Origin: Candidatus Kapaibacterium sp.
Lineage (GTDB): Bacteria > Bacteroidota > Ignavibacteria > Palsa-1295
Direction of reading: 5' to 3'
Assembly: GCA_025450975.1 (NCBI GenBank)
Contig: JANWLI010000156.1
Span: forward strand, 1 to 18,059
Length of the DNA stretch: 18,059 nt
Part shown: positions 1-6,683 of the stretch, in pieces
Numbering within the stretch: the first letter of the stretch is position 1
Layout of the letters: each line of letters opens with the position of its first letter
Notes under the pieces: model-generated
Databases searched by the model: none
The model's input: only the letters and a program-made list of their open reading frames with translations
Told to the model about the DNA's origin: nothing
Program-made: the position numbers and the translations under genes

Positions 1-345
1 ACCGAACGTGTTGCAGGCGAGATCAAGCAGAAGCTTGCCGAGCTGTTTCAATCCGAATTTACCGAACTCTATAGCGGTCTGCTGACCATTACGATTTGCA
101 GGGTTTCTCCCGACCTTCATGCGTGCAAAGTCTATATCAGCCTTCTCGGCAATGCGAAATCGAAAGAGCTGATCGTCAAAGATATCCAGAACGAAGCACC
201 GCGCATCCGTTCGGCTCTCGCTGGTGAACTGCGCATACGCCATACCCCCGAGCTGCACTTTTATCTCGACGATACGCAGGACGAAGTCGAGCGCATCAAC
301 CGTCTCTTCAAGAAATTGAATGACAGCAATAACGCCGCTCAGTGA
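1..345 (+). CDS. rbfA: RbfA, 30S ribosome-binding factor (5' end cut off by the window)
   Basis: RbfA binds immature 30S subunits and helps 16S rRNA 5'-end processing and cold adaptation. The frame is open from base 1 and ends at TGA 343-345, giving 114 residues. It starts TERVAGEIKQKLAELFQ, which matches the N-terminal helix of the family. The KH-type fold segment follows, with an ITICRVSPDLHACKVYIS strand region, and then the typical C-terminal RIRHTPELHFYLDDTQDE stretch. Family members are about 115-130 residues, so only the start codon and a few residues should be missing. The gene overlaps truB by 26 bases, and the order rbfA-truB-ribF is conserved across bacteria, which supports the call. 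The frame was read directly from the bases because the start lies outside the window. Confidence 0.93.
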   Translation, partial: TERVAGEIKQKLAELFQSEFTELYSGLLTITICRVSPDLHACKVYISLLGNAKSKELIVKDIQNEAPRIRSALAGELRIRHTPELHFYLDDTQDEVERINRLFKKLNDSNNAAQ

Positions 346-1114
346 GCCTGTCGTCCTTGGCTTGAAGGACTTTCGCGAACATCCCGAATCCATTCTCTCC
401 ATCCTTAACGAGCAACAAGGTGGACTGCTCCTGCTCGACAAACCGTATTCGCTGCCTTCATTCAGCGGTGTACACCGCGTTCGCAAACTGCTCAGTGAAT
501 TTAGCGGACAAAAGAAGATCAAGGTCGGCCATGGCGGCACGCTAGACCCGCTCGCAACCGGACTTCTGATCATCGCCACACGCAAGGCAACCAAGCAGCT
601 TCATCTTCTTCTTCATGAGACGAAAACGTATGAGGTAACCGTACGTCTGGGCGTTACCTCGCCAAGTTTTGATCTTGAGACGAAGATCGCGATTGTTGGT
701 GATGCTCTTCAACTTTCAAATACTACGGTTGAAGAGGCGATCCTCGAAATGAAAGGCGATCACTCGCAAGTCCCGCCCATCTTCAGTGCGATCAAGATCA
801 AAGGGAAGCCTGTGTACAAGCTCGCTCGCAGGGGTAAGACGCCGGAGCTGCAGCCGAAAAACATCACGATCACTGAAGTTTCTGTTACAAAGATCGAGAT
901 GCCGTATGCGTCGTTTATCGTGACGTGCTCGAAGGGAACCTACATCCGCAGCCTTGCCCGTGATCTTGGCGAAAAGCTTGGTGTCGGCGCAGTCGTGACC
1001 GAGCTGCGCAGATCAGCGATCGGGTCGTTTTCTGTCGAGAATGCGTTAACCTTTGAAATGCTGTACGAGCTTAGAAGTTATCTCAGGCAACCGGAGGATC
1101 ACGTCGCCGTATGA
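320..1114 (+). CDS. truB: tRNA pseudouridine(55) synthase TruB
   Basis: TruB isomerises uridine 55 in the T-loop of tRNAs to pseudouridine. The 264-residue product has the family motifs: LLLLDKP at 36-42, the catalytic block GHGGTLDPLATG at 70-81 with the nucleophile Asp76, PPIFSAIKIKGKPVYKLARRG around 152-172 with the conserved Tyr166, and GTYIRSLARDLG at 206-217. About 35 residues precede the LLLLDKP block. The protein is shorter than the Escherichia coli enzyme (314 residues) and has little room for a C-terminal PUA-like domain. The start at 320 lies inside rbfA, in a different frame. The end overlaps ribF by four bases (ATGA), so the three genes are probably translated in a coupled way. 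Confidence 0.96.
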   Translation: MTAITPLSEPVVLGLKDFREHPESILSILNEQQGGLLLLDKPYSLPSFSGVHRVRKLLSEFSGQKKIKVGHGGTLDPLATGLLIIATRKATKQLHLLLHETKTYEVTVRLGVTSPSFDLETKIAIVGDALQLSNTTVEEAILEMKGDHSQVPPIFSAIKIKGKPVYKLARRGKTPELQPKNITITEVSVTKIEMPYASFIVTCSKGTYIRSLARDLGEKLGVGAVVTELRRSAIGSFSVENALTFEMLYELRSYLRQPEDHVAV

Positions 1115-2043
1115 AGACTACGTGGGGACTCGAGAACGCTGAATTCCTCGAACGGACGGCAACGACGCTCGGAAGCTACGACGGCGTTCACCTCGGCCAC
1201 CGGGCGATCATCGATCATCTCAATGCCGTCAAAGCCGCTCAGCGCTGCAGCAGGTCGCTGCTGATCACATTCCATCCGCATCCACAGGAAGTCCTTCGTA
1301 AGAACAATACGACGATCAAGCTTCTGACGACGATCGAAGAGCGGCTGGAATTCTTAGCGCATACCGGCATCGACGAAGTCCTCGTCATTGAGTTTAACCC
1401 CGAATTCTCGAAAACGCCGTACGAAGTTTTCTTCCGCGAAACGCTGCTCAAACGTCTTGGCACTTCGGCAATGGTCGTTGGCTTTAACCATGCCTTTGGA
1501 AAAAACAGGGAAGGGGATATTGAACATCTCCGCTCACTTGCCGCAACCGATCACATTTTTGTCGATGAAGTACCTCCGCTCATCATCGACGATGTCAGTG
1601 TCAGCTCGACGAAGATCCGTCATGCGATCATTGAGGGTAACGTCCAACAGGCAATGCATTTCTTAGGCCGGCCATATCGGCTGCAGGGCACGGTGGAATC
1701 CGGCGACGGCATCGGCAAAGCGTTTGGCTATCCGACAGCGAATCTCCGTATCGCCGAGAACAAGCTCATTCTGAAAGATGGCGTCTACGTTGCGCGTACG
1801 TCGATCGATGGCGTCCACAAGCCGGTAGCACTCAGCATTGGGACCAGACCAACCATTACTGATAGCGATGCACGCGTTGTCGAAGCATTCTTACTCGACT
1901 TTTCGGGCGATCTCTACTCACAGGACCTGAAGATCGACGTGCTTGCCTACATCCGCCCGCAGGAAAAATTCTCCTCGACCGACGCGCTGACGGCGGCCAT
2001 TGCCCGTGACGTCGAACATGTAAAAGCGATGTTTGCAGCGTAA
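1111..2043 (+). CDS. ribF: bifunctional riboflavin kinase / FAD synthetase RibF
   Basis: RibF phosphorylates riboflavin to FMN and then adenylates FMN to FAD in the cytosol. The 310-residue product has both expected domains. The N-terminal FMN adenylyltransferase domain shows GSYDGVHLGH at 21-30, TFHPHP at 53-58, GFNHAFGKNREGD at 124-136 and SSTKIR at 165-170. The C-terminal riboflavin kinase domain shows GKAFGYPTANL at 202-212, followed by DGVYVA and SIGTRPTI. The GFNHAFG motif carries Asn where many homologues have Asp; I treat this as lineage variation. The gene starts inside the truB stop (ATGA) and ends with TAA. The usual rpsO neighbour is not found downstream. Confidence 0.96.
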   Translation: MKTTWGLENAEFLERTATTLGSYDGVHLGHRAIIDHLNAVKAAQRCSRSLLITFHPHPQEVLRKNNTTIKLLTTIEERLEFLAHTGIDEVLVIEFNPEFSKTPYEVFFRETLLKRLGTSAMVVGFNHAFGKNREGDIEHLRSLAATDHIFVDEVPPLIIDDVSVSSTKIRHAIIEGNVQQAMHFLGRPYRLQGTVESGDGIGKAFGYPTANLRIAENKLILKDGVYVARTSIDGVHKPVALSIGTRPTITDSDARVVEAFLLDFSGDLYSQDLKIDVLAYIRPQEKFSSTDALTAAIARDVEHVKAMFAA

Positions 2044-2059
2044 ATTACCTGTATCTTTG
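2033..2059 (+). promoter_or_regulatory. candidate Bacteroidota-type promoter for the haem-barrel gene
   Basis: TATCTTTG at 2052-2059 matches the Bacteroidota -7 box TAnnTTTG exactly. TTTG at 2032-2035, at the end of ribF, could serve as the -33 element, with 16 bases between the two. The reported spacing is usually slightly longer (about 17-23), so the upstream half is uncertain. Transcription would begin around 2065, leaving a short leader before the ATG at 2091. No Shine-Dalgarno sequence is visible before that ATG, as is common in the Bacteroidota. Confidence 0.4.
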
Positions 2060-2090
2060 CCCTGCATTTAACCTCTTTCTTTTACTGACT

Positions 2091-3338
2091 ATGCACAGAT
2101 TCCTACTGTTTATGACAGTTCTTGTATGTTGTGGAGCATACACATCCTCATATGCGATTCCACGTTTTGCACTATCGAAAGGCGAGGCGAACTGCCTCAG
2201 TTGTCACACAAACCCGACAGGCGGCGGTATTCGCACCAGCGGCGGCGAAGCGTTCTCCAAGAATGTTCTGGCCATGTGGAAGCGTGGCGGAGAGTTTAGC
2301 GGACAGATATCCGAAGGGATTCGTATTGGCGCAGATATTCGCACGCAATTCCTGAGCTTTTCGACAACCGGACCTGTCGGAATGCCCGCAGAAGAAACAA
2401 GGTCGATGTCGACATTCCATGCCATGTCTTCTGCATTGATGGTCGATGCATCGCTTACGAACACACTCAATGCTTATGTTCGCTGGGATCCGCTTGCAAA
2501 TTCGAATGAGGTATTTGGTACATTGCATTTAGTACATGAATCCGGCGAGCTGTGGGAAGCAGGGTCGGTAGTTACTCATGCCTATGTCAAGACTGGTGCG
2601 TTCGTGCCAGCATTTGGGATTCGGTTTGATGACCATACGGTGTACACCCGCGGAGGGAATCGGGGCGTCTCCGGCAACGATGCGGCGGGATTATTTTGGG
2701 TTGAGGGCTATCGCGATGTCGGCGTTGAATTGGGAGCTACGTTGTTTGACCACATCGGCCTCCAAATAGCATACCTAAATGGAAATGAAGAATTTCCTAA
2801 TGGCGACCTGGCCTTTCTTAACGATAATAAAGCGCTTTCAGTACGAGCCACTGGGTCTGCCGAATTAATCGACGACGCGTTGTCATTTGAGATCGGCGGT
2901 TCTATCTACATGCACTCAGAGGTTGTACCTGGAGATACCAGTGCAGGAATTGCTGCCAGAGACCTATCACTTATTGGCGTACATATTGGTATTCGCGGCG
3001 GCCCGGTCACATTACTAGCAGAGTATGACATTGGTGAAAACTCCTATCGCACCGATGGTAATTATGTTGATGAAGCCAACGCTTTAACCGCAGAAATAGC
3101 TGTCAGAGCAACGCAGGGGCTTGATATTATAGGTAGGTTTGAGACCTATAAGGATCGAACGGCTGATCTTGATGGGAACATCGTTGATTCTCGCATTACA
3201 ATAGGTGCGCAGTGGTTTCCGTTACGATTCCTTGAGATACGTCCGGAATTCAGAATCGCTAAAGCTAGTACTCCAGGCGCAGAGCGTCTGAAATTCGATC
3301 AGACGACGTATCTTATCCAGACCCATCTCTATTTTTAG
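2091..3338 (+). CDS. secreted mono-haem cytochrome fused to a probable outer-membrane beta-barrel (Cyc2-like architecture)
   Basis: The 415-residue product has a Sec signal peptide (residues 1-22, cleavage likely after SSYA). A single haem c site, CLSCH at 35-39, follows at once, in the context IPRFALSKGEANCLSCHTNP and then a glycine-rich GGGIRTSGG. The remaining 350 or so residues alternate polar and hydrophobic residues in short strands, with no long hydrophobic helix. The chain ends LYF, a terminal Phe typical of outer-membrane barrels. One haem next to a barrel is the architecture of Cyc2 porin-cytochromes, which pass electrons from extracellular Fe(II) across the outer membrane. The likeness is in layout and the N-terminal PxFA...CxxCH pattern, not proven homology. 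An uncharacterised haem-barrel family with a CxxCHxNPxGGGxR motif is the main alternative. The gene uses TAG as stop and has far fewer GATC words than its neighbours. Confidence 0.65.
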   Translation: MHRFLLFMTVLVCCGAYTSSYAIPRFALSKGEANCLSCHTNPTGGGIRTSGGEAFSKNVLAMWKRGGEFSGQISEGIRIGADIRTQFLSFSTTGPVGMPAEETRSMSTFHAMSSALMVDASLTNTLNAYVRWDPLANSNEVFGTLHLVHESGELWEAGSVVTHAYVKTGAFVPAFGIRFDDHTVYTRGGNRGVSGNDAAGLFWVEGYRDVGVELGATLFDHIGLQIAYLNGNEEFPNGDLAFLNDNKALSVRATGSAELIDDALSFEIGGSIYMHSEVVPGDTSAGIAARDLSLIGVHIGIRGGPVTLLAEYDIGENSYRTDGNYVDEANALTAEIAVRATQGLDIIGRFETYKDRTADLDGNIVDSRITIGAQWFPLRFLEIRPEFRIAKASTPGAERLKFDQTTYLIQTHLYF

Positions 3339-3343
3339 AGGAG
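3339..3343 (+). promoter_or_regulatory. strong Shine-Dalgarno site for the 44-residue membrane protein
   Basis: AGGAG at 3339-3343 (within AGAGGAG from 3337) sits five bases before the ATG at 3349 and begins at the TAG stop of the haem-barrel gene. I see no comparable Shine-Dalgarno sequence before most other genes here, so this site supports the small gene being real and translated. Confidence 0.7.
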
Positions 3344-3348
3344 CATTT

Positions 3349-3483
3349 ATGAGCCGCACTGTTAAACGCACCTTATATGTTATTGCGGCCGTATTTATGA
3401 TTCTTTATTTCGTTAATCGCCTTTGGCAGGTCGATGGCGAACGCCGAAGTCACGGTATTATTGAGCATTGGTTAGGGTACTAA
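3349..3483 (+). CDS. small single-helix membrane protein, 44 residues, unknown function
   Basis: The frame runs from ATG 3349 to TAA 3481-3483. The product starts MSRTVKR (positively charged), continues with a hydrophobic helix LYVIAAVFMILYFV at about residues 9-22, and ends with a charged tail containing RLWQVDGERRSHG and EHWLGY. The positive N-terminus suggests that the N-terminus is cytoplasmic and the tail faces the periplasm. The start is fixed by a good Shine-Dalgarno sequence five bases upstream. The gene begins ten bases after the haem-barrel stop and ends seven bases before the biotin carrier gene, so it is probably co-transcribed with the haem-barrel gene. Small one-helix proteins often accompany respiratory complexes, but nothing in this sequence names a partner. 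I do not recognise the family. Confidence 0.6.
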   Translation: MSRTVKRTLYVIAAVFMILYFVNRLWQVDGERRSHGIIEHWLGY

Positions 3484-3490
3484 TTTTTTA

Positions 3491-3973
3491 ATGTCTGATT
3501 CCATACGTTTTACCGTAAACGACAGGCAGTTCGAGCATAAAGACGAACTGCCTGTCGTCACGCAAGGGCCGGAGAATTGCTTTACGGCTGTTTCCGGCAA
3601 TACTGTCGTCGAAGTATTCGCTCATCCTGATGGAAAGCTCTCTGACGGGTCGGGGCTCGATGGCGTCGAGGTCGTGATCGAAAGTGCTCGGGAGCGGATC
3701 ATCAAGGAGCGCTTCGGGGCGGTTGCAGGCGTGGCAGGGTCGCTGGCCGGAAAGCAACATAACCTGAAGGCGCCGATGCCGGGATTAGTTAAGAAGATCC
3801 TGGTTCAACCTGGAGAAATCGTAACTAAGCTTACGCCTGTCTTTATCCTCGAAGCGATGAAGATGGAAAACGTGCTAACTGCAGGCAGAGCGGGCACGCT
3901 AAAAGAGATACATGTGCTGGAAGGCAAGAATGTAGAGAAGAATACGGTACTAGGAGTAATTACAGAGGAATAA
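3491..3973 (+). CDS. biotin carboxyl carrier protein (biotin/lipoyl attachment domain)
   Basis: The C-terminal half is a biotinyl domain: LKAPMPGLVKKILVQPGE at about 92-109 and EAMKMEN at 121-127, with Lys124 the expected biotinylation site. The N-terminal 75 residues start SIRFTVNDRQFE, like the small beta domain that precedes the biotinyl domain in carriers of acyl-CoA or pyruvate carboxylases and of oxaloacetate/methylmalonyl-CoA decarboxylase gamma subunits. At 160 residues it fits a free-standing carrier. No carboxylase or transcarboxylase subunit lies nearby, so its enzyme cannot be told from the window. I leave the symbol empty because accB is not more likely than a propionyl- or methylmalonyl-CoA carrier. 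There is no Shine-Dalgarno sequence. The ATG is seven bases after the upstream small gene. A 15-bp inverted repeat lies within codons 10-23. Confidence 0.85.
   Translation: MSDSIRFTVNDRQFEHKDELPVVTQGPENCFTAVSGNTVVEVFAHPDGKLSDGSGLDGVEVVIESARERIIKERFGAVAGVAGSLAGKQHNLKAPMPGLVKKILVQPGEIVTKLTPVFILEAMKMENVLTAGRAGTLKEIHVLEGKNVEKNTVLGVITEE
3519..3558 (+). repeat. perfect 15-bp inverted repeat inside the start of the biotin carrier gene
   Basis: ACGACAGGCAGTTCG (3519-3533) and CGAACTGCCTGTCGT (3544-3558) are exact reverse complements separated by ten bases (AGCATAAAGA). In mRNA this would be a very stable hairpin starting 28 bases after the start codon. No T-run follows, so it is not a classic terminator. 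It lies in well-conserved coding sequence (NDRQFEHKDELPVV), so it must satisfy both the protein and the RNA fold. Confidence 0.75.
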
Positions 3974-4016
3974 CTTACTTTACATAATGTATCTTATAAA
4001 CAATTAGTTAATGTAG

Positions 4017-5021
4017 TTATCGTTGAAGTTTAGCCTGGATCGACTTCTCAATAGCCTTTAGTGAGTCCAGCTGTCGGTTGATACGGCGCTCAAAGTCCTC
4101 GGCATCCCAGTAGCCACGCTTTTCAAAGTAGTCTTTGACAAGGAAGTTATGCTTCAATCCTTCGGTGATCTCAACCGTATTGCCGGCAGCTTTGGCGATC
4201 TTCGCCGAAGCATCCTTAAACTCCAACAACATCGTCCGGACTGAGCCTGAAATGCTTGCAAGCTCATTGTAGAGCGAATCGTCGTTGATGAGCTTAGACA
4301 ACGTCCCTTTGCCGGACTCGATGTTCTGGGCTATGCCTCGGATCCTCGAGGCCAGATTAGTGGCCGTATCGGCAAAGCTTGCTACTGAGCCTGAAACGTT
4401 CGTAGCTGCACTGCTAAGCTGACCTAAGGTACGATCTACCTGCGAAACGGTCTTGGTAAGATTCGTGACCAGCTCGTCACTATAGATCAACTGGCTCATC
4501 GTGCCTTTTCCGGTACGGATATCCTTGACAATGAGGCCAACCTCGTCAAGAAGTACTTTTGCACTGCCTAAACCATCGGATACGTTATCGACAAGGCCCA
4601 TCAGGTCTCGCGGCGAAGTCCCCACGAGCGTATCTCCGGGCTTGAGAGTAGGCATGTCCGTGCTGCCGACATTGATCGCAACAGCCTTATTGCCCACTAA
4701 ACCTTCAGTAATGATCTCTGCCCGCGAATCGCTGCGGATCAGGCGCTGCGCATCCTTGGTGATCCTCAGCTCAAGAAAAACCGAGTCTCCGGGATGCATC
4801 GGAAGCCGTATTGCCCTTACGCTTCCTATATTTATGCCTGTTATAAAAACCTGAGCTCCTTCTTTTAAGCCACTGATCTCTTTGATCTTAACGTAATATC
4901 TATCGGATGGACTAAAGAGCTTTTTCTTATCTCCAATTAAAAATAGGGCTAGGATCATCAGCACAAATGCGACGACCACGAAAATTCCGGCCTTAGTTGT
5001 AGGTGTTTTCGCGAATTTCAT
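4017..5021 (-). CDS. mlaD: MCE-domain substrate-binding protein of an Mla-type lipid ABC transporter (MlaD family)
   Basis: MlaD-family proteins are anchored in the inner membrane and form a ring that passes phospholipids between the MlaFE transporter and periplasmic carriers. The 334-residue product has one N-terminal membrane helix (about 12-30, after the basic MKFAKTPTTK) and one MCE domain at about 40-120, containing GLKEGAQVFITGINIGSV and ITEGLVGNKAV. A long C-terminal region of predicted helix follows. Two copies of a GKGT(M/L)SxLI motif lie in that region, at 171-179 and 237-245, spaced 66 residues apart. E. coli MlaD is about 183 residues, so this is the long form. The gene starts six bases after the mlaF stop and is the last of the set. 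It ends convergent with the biotin carrier gene across a 43-bp AT-rich gap. Confidence 0.88.
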   Translation of the reverse strand: MKFAKTPTTKAGIFVVVAFVLMILALFLIGDKKKLFSPSDRYYVKIKEISGLKEGAQVFITGINIGSVRAIRLPMHPGDSVFLELRITKDAQRLIRSDSRAEIITEGLVGNKAVAINVGSTDMPTLKPGDTLVGTSPRDLMGLVDNVSDGLGSAKVLLDEVGLIVKDIRTGKGTMSQLIYSDELVTNLTKTVSQVDRTLGQLSSAATNVSGSVASFADTATNLASRIRGIAQNIESGKGTLSKLINDDSLYNELASISGSVRTMLLEFKDASAKIAKAAGNTVEITEGLKHNFLVKDYFEKRGYWDAEDFERRINRQLDSLKAIEKSIQAKLQR

Positions 5022-5027
5022 GTAGTT

Positions 5028-5810
5028 TTATTTAACAACAGTATCGTCACTCTTGATGCTGCCATGGCCGATCTTTGCAGCCTCGACAAAGTCCTGCAAA
5101 TGGGTCTGCTCCATCTCCTTAAGATCTGCCGGGCCATCGTATACTTTGGCGCCCTCCTGAAGCAGGATCATCCGATCACTGACATGGAAGGCAGTCGGAA
5201 GATCGTGCGTCACGATGATCGATGCGATCTTCAAATTTTGCTGCAGCGACTCGATCAGATCTGCGATCTGTGCTGCCGTGATCGGGTCCAGCCCCGTCGT
5301 CGGCTCATCGAAGAGCATGAGCTTCGGGCGAAGCACGATCGAGCGCGCCAGCCCTGCCCTTTTCTTCTGGCCGCCCGAGAGCTGCGCCGGCATTTCGTCG
5401 ATCTTCTCCGCTAAGCCGACCATCGTCAGCGACTCGGTGATCCGTGCCACCCGCTCCTCGAGCGACATCTTCGTATGTTTGGCAAGGATGATGTTCAGAT
5501 TCTCGCCGATCGTCATCGAGTCGAAGAGCGCAGCGCTCTGGAAGAGAAAGCCGATGTGCTTTCGTAACTCGTTGAGCTCATGCTCGGAAATGCCGCCGAT
5601 ATGCTTGTTTTCAAAATATACTTCACCCGTATCGGGGATAAGTAGTCGCACAAGCACTTTCAGCAGTACACTCTTTCCGGTACCGCTTTTTCCAAGCACT
5701 GCCAGCGTCTCCCCGGGATAGAGGTCGAACGAGATATTCTTCAATACATGAAGATCGCCGAACGACTTCGAGACATTCTTAACCTGAAGTATTGGCGTTT
5801 GTTCCGGCAT
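5028..5810 (-). CDS. mlaF: ABC transporter ATP-binding protein MlaF
   Basis: This is the ATPase of the lipid transporter. The 260-residue product has all nucleotide-binding motifs: Walker A GKSGTGKS at 40-47, Q-loop Gln91 in FLFQSAALFDSM, signature LSGGQKKR at 144-151, Walker B LMLFDEP at 164-170 with catalytic Glu169, D-loop GLDP, and switch His202 in IVTHDL. FQSAALFDSMTIGENL is typical of the MlaF subfamily rather than of general ABC ATPases. The ATG overlaps the TAA stop of mlaE by one base (TAATG), and mlaD starts six bases after its end. An mlaE-mlaF-mlaD operon is therefore very likely. The C-terminal 15 or so residues beyond the core are of unknown use. Confidence 0.94.
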   Translation of the reverse strand: MPEQTPILQVKNVSKSFGDLHVLKNISFDLYPGETLAVLGKSGTGKSVLLKVLVRLLIPDTGEVYFENKHIGGISEHELNELRKHIGFLFQSAALFDSMTIGENLNIILAKHTKMSLEERVARITESLTMVGLAEKIDEMPAQLSGGQKKRAGLARSIVLRPKLMLFDEPTTGLDPITAAQIADLIESLQQNLKIASIIVTHDLPTAFHVSDRMILLQEGAKVYDGPADLKEMEQTHLQDFVEAAKIGHGSIKSDDTVVK

Positions 5811-6586
5811 TATTCCATCTCAAAGAAGAAGACCGTGCCTTTAACTGCCAGTACGTCGGCAATGATGATCAGGAGCGAGCTTAAGACTGCGGCATCTGTA
5901 GCAGATCGCCCTACGCCCTCTGTCCCGCCCTTGGAAGTATAGCCTTCATAGCAGCCAACGAGACCGATGATAAATCCAAAGATCGCAGTCTTCAAAACGC
6001 CCGGGAGGAAATCGGCAAAGTTGATCGACGACATGACGCTGTTAAAAAAGAGGAATGCGCTCATATCGGCTTCGACCTTCTGCACAACAAGCGAGCCGCC
6101 GAGCGCAATAAAATCACCATAGACCGTCAGTATGGGAAGTGCCAGCGTACAGGCGACGATCCTCGTGACGACCAGGTAGTTGAACGGATTGAGCGCTGCA
6201 ACTTCCATAGCGTCGATCTGCTCGGTGACACGCATCGAACCAAGTTCTGCGCCAATACCCGAAGCGACACGGCCTGCAACAATAATAGAGATGATCACCG
6301 GCGATAGCTCGCGCAGAACGCTGACGGCTACCATGGCGGGCACGAACGCCTCAGCGCCGAACTTGATCATCGTCGGACGGCTCTGCATCGTGAGCACGGC
6401 GCCGATCACGAATGAGACCACGGCTACCAGGCCGAAGGAGCGCACACCGACCTCGAAGGTCTGGCGGATCATCTCGCGGAATTCGAACGGGCGGTGGAAG
6501 ACTCCCACAAAGAATCGCGAACCGAAGAGCGATAGCTCTCCGATCTTACCCAGCAAATGAAGACTGCGGTGTTGTCCGTGATTCAT
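5810..6586 (-). CDS. mlaE: ABC transporter permease MlaE
   Basis: MlaE is the membrane-spanning permease of the lipid transporter and pairs with MlaF. The 258-residue product has a family-typical amphipathic N-terminal region, then five or so hydrophobic segments. It carries the conserved block around REM...QTFEVGVRSF and the strongly conserved ELSPVIISIIVAGRVASGIGAELGSM region with RVTEQIDAMEV, the coupling helix that contacts the ATPase. The C-terminal GCYEGYTSKGGTEGVGRSAT segment is also typical. It is the first transporter gene, 97 bases downstream of the TPR gene on the same strand. No STAS-domain MlaB or periplasmic MlaC is seen nearby. Confidence 0.94.
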   Translation of the reverse strand: MNHGQHRSLHLLGKIGELSLFGSRFFVGVFHRPFEFREMIRQTFEVGVRSFGLVAVVSFVIGAVLTMQSRPTMIKFGAEAFVPAMVAVSVLRELSPVIISIIVAGRVASGIGAELGSMRVTEQIDAMEVAALNPFNYLVVTRIVACTLALPILTVYGDFIALGGSLVVQKVEADMSAFLFFNSVMSSINFADFLPGVLKTAIFGFIIGLVGCYEGYTSKGGTEGVGRSATDAAVLSSLLIIIADVLAVKGTVFFFEME

Positions 6587-6683
6587 CCTATCACTAAACA
6601 GTTAATTTTACGGGAATTGTGCCGACTGCATGCACATTACATGCCAGCCGGAAGCAAGAGAACGAGGTTTTAGAATACCAGGA
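6587..6683 (-). other. 97-bp gap between the TPR gene and mlaE
   Basis: I find no convincing promoter box, Shine-Dalgarno sequence or terminator here. A short imperfect inverted repeat (GCATG 6629-6633 and CATGC 6641-6645) is present but too weak to call. The gap is long enough to hold a separate mlaE promoter. Confidence 0.35.

Noticed and set aside
3519..3558. Inverted repeat as a transcription terminator
   Set aside because: There is no T-run after it, and it lies inside an intact coding frame that continues to the biotinyl domain.
3974..4016. Terminator between the biotin carrier gene and mlaD
   Set aside because: The gap is AT-rich but holds only a five-base palindrome (TACAT-A-ATGTA), too weak to call.
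5215..5721. 168-codon plus-strand open frame
   Set aside because: It lies wholly opposite mlaF, whose ATPase motifs are complete. The serine-rich translation has no family features.
6629..6645. GCATG/CATGC pair upstream of mlaE as an operator
   Set aside because: Five-base arms with a seven-base spacer are expected by chance; there is no second copy nearby.
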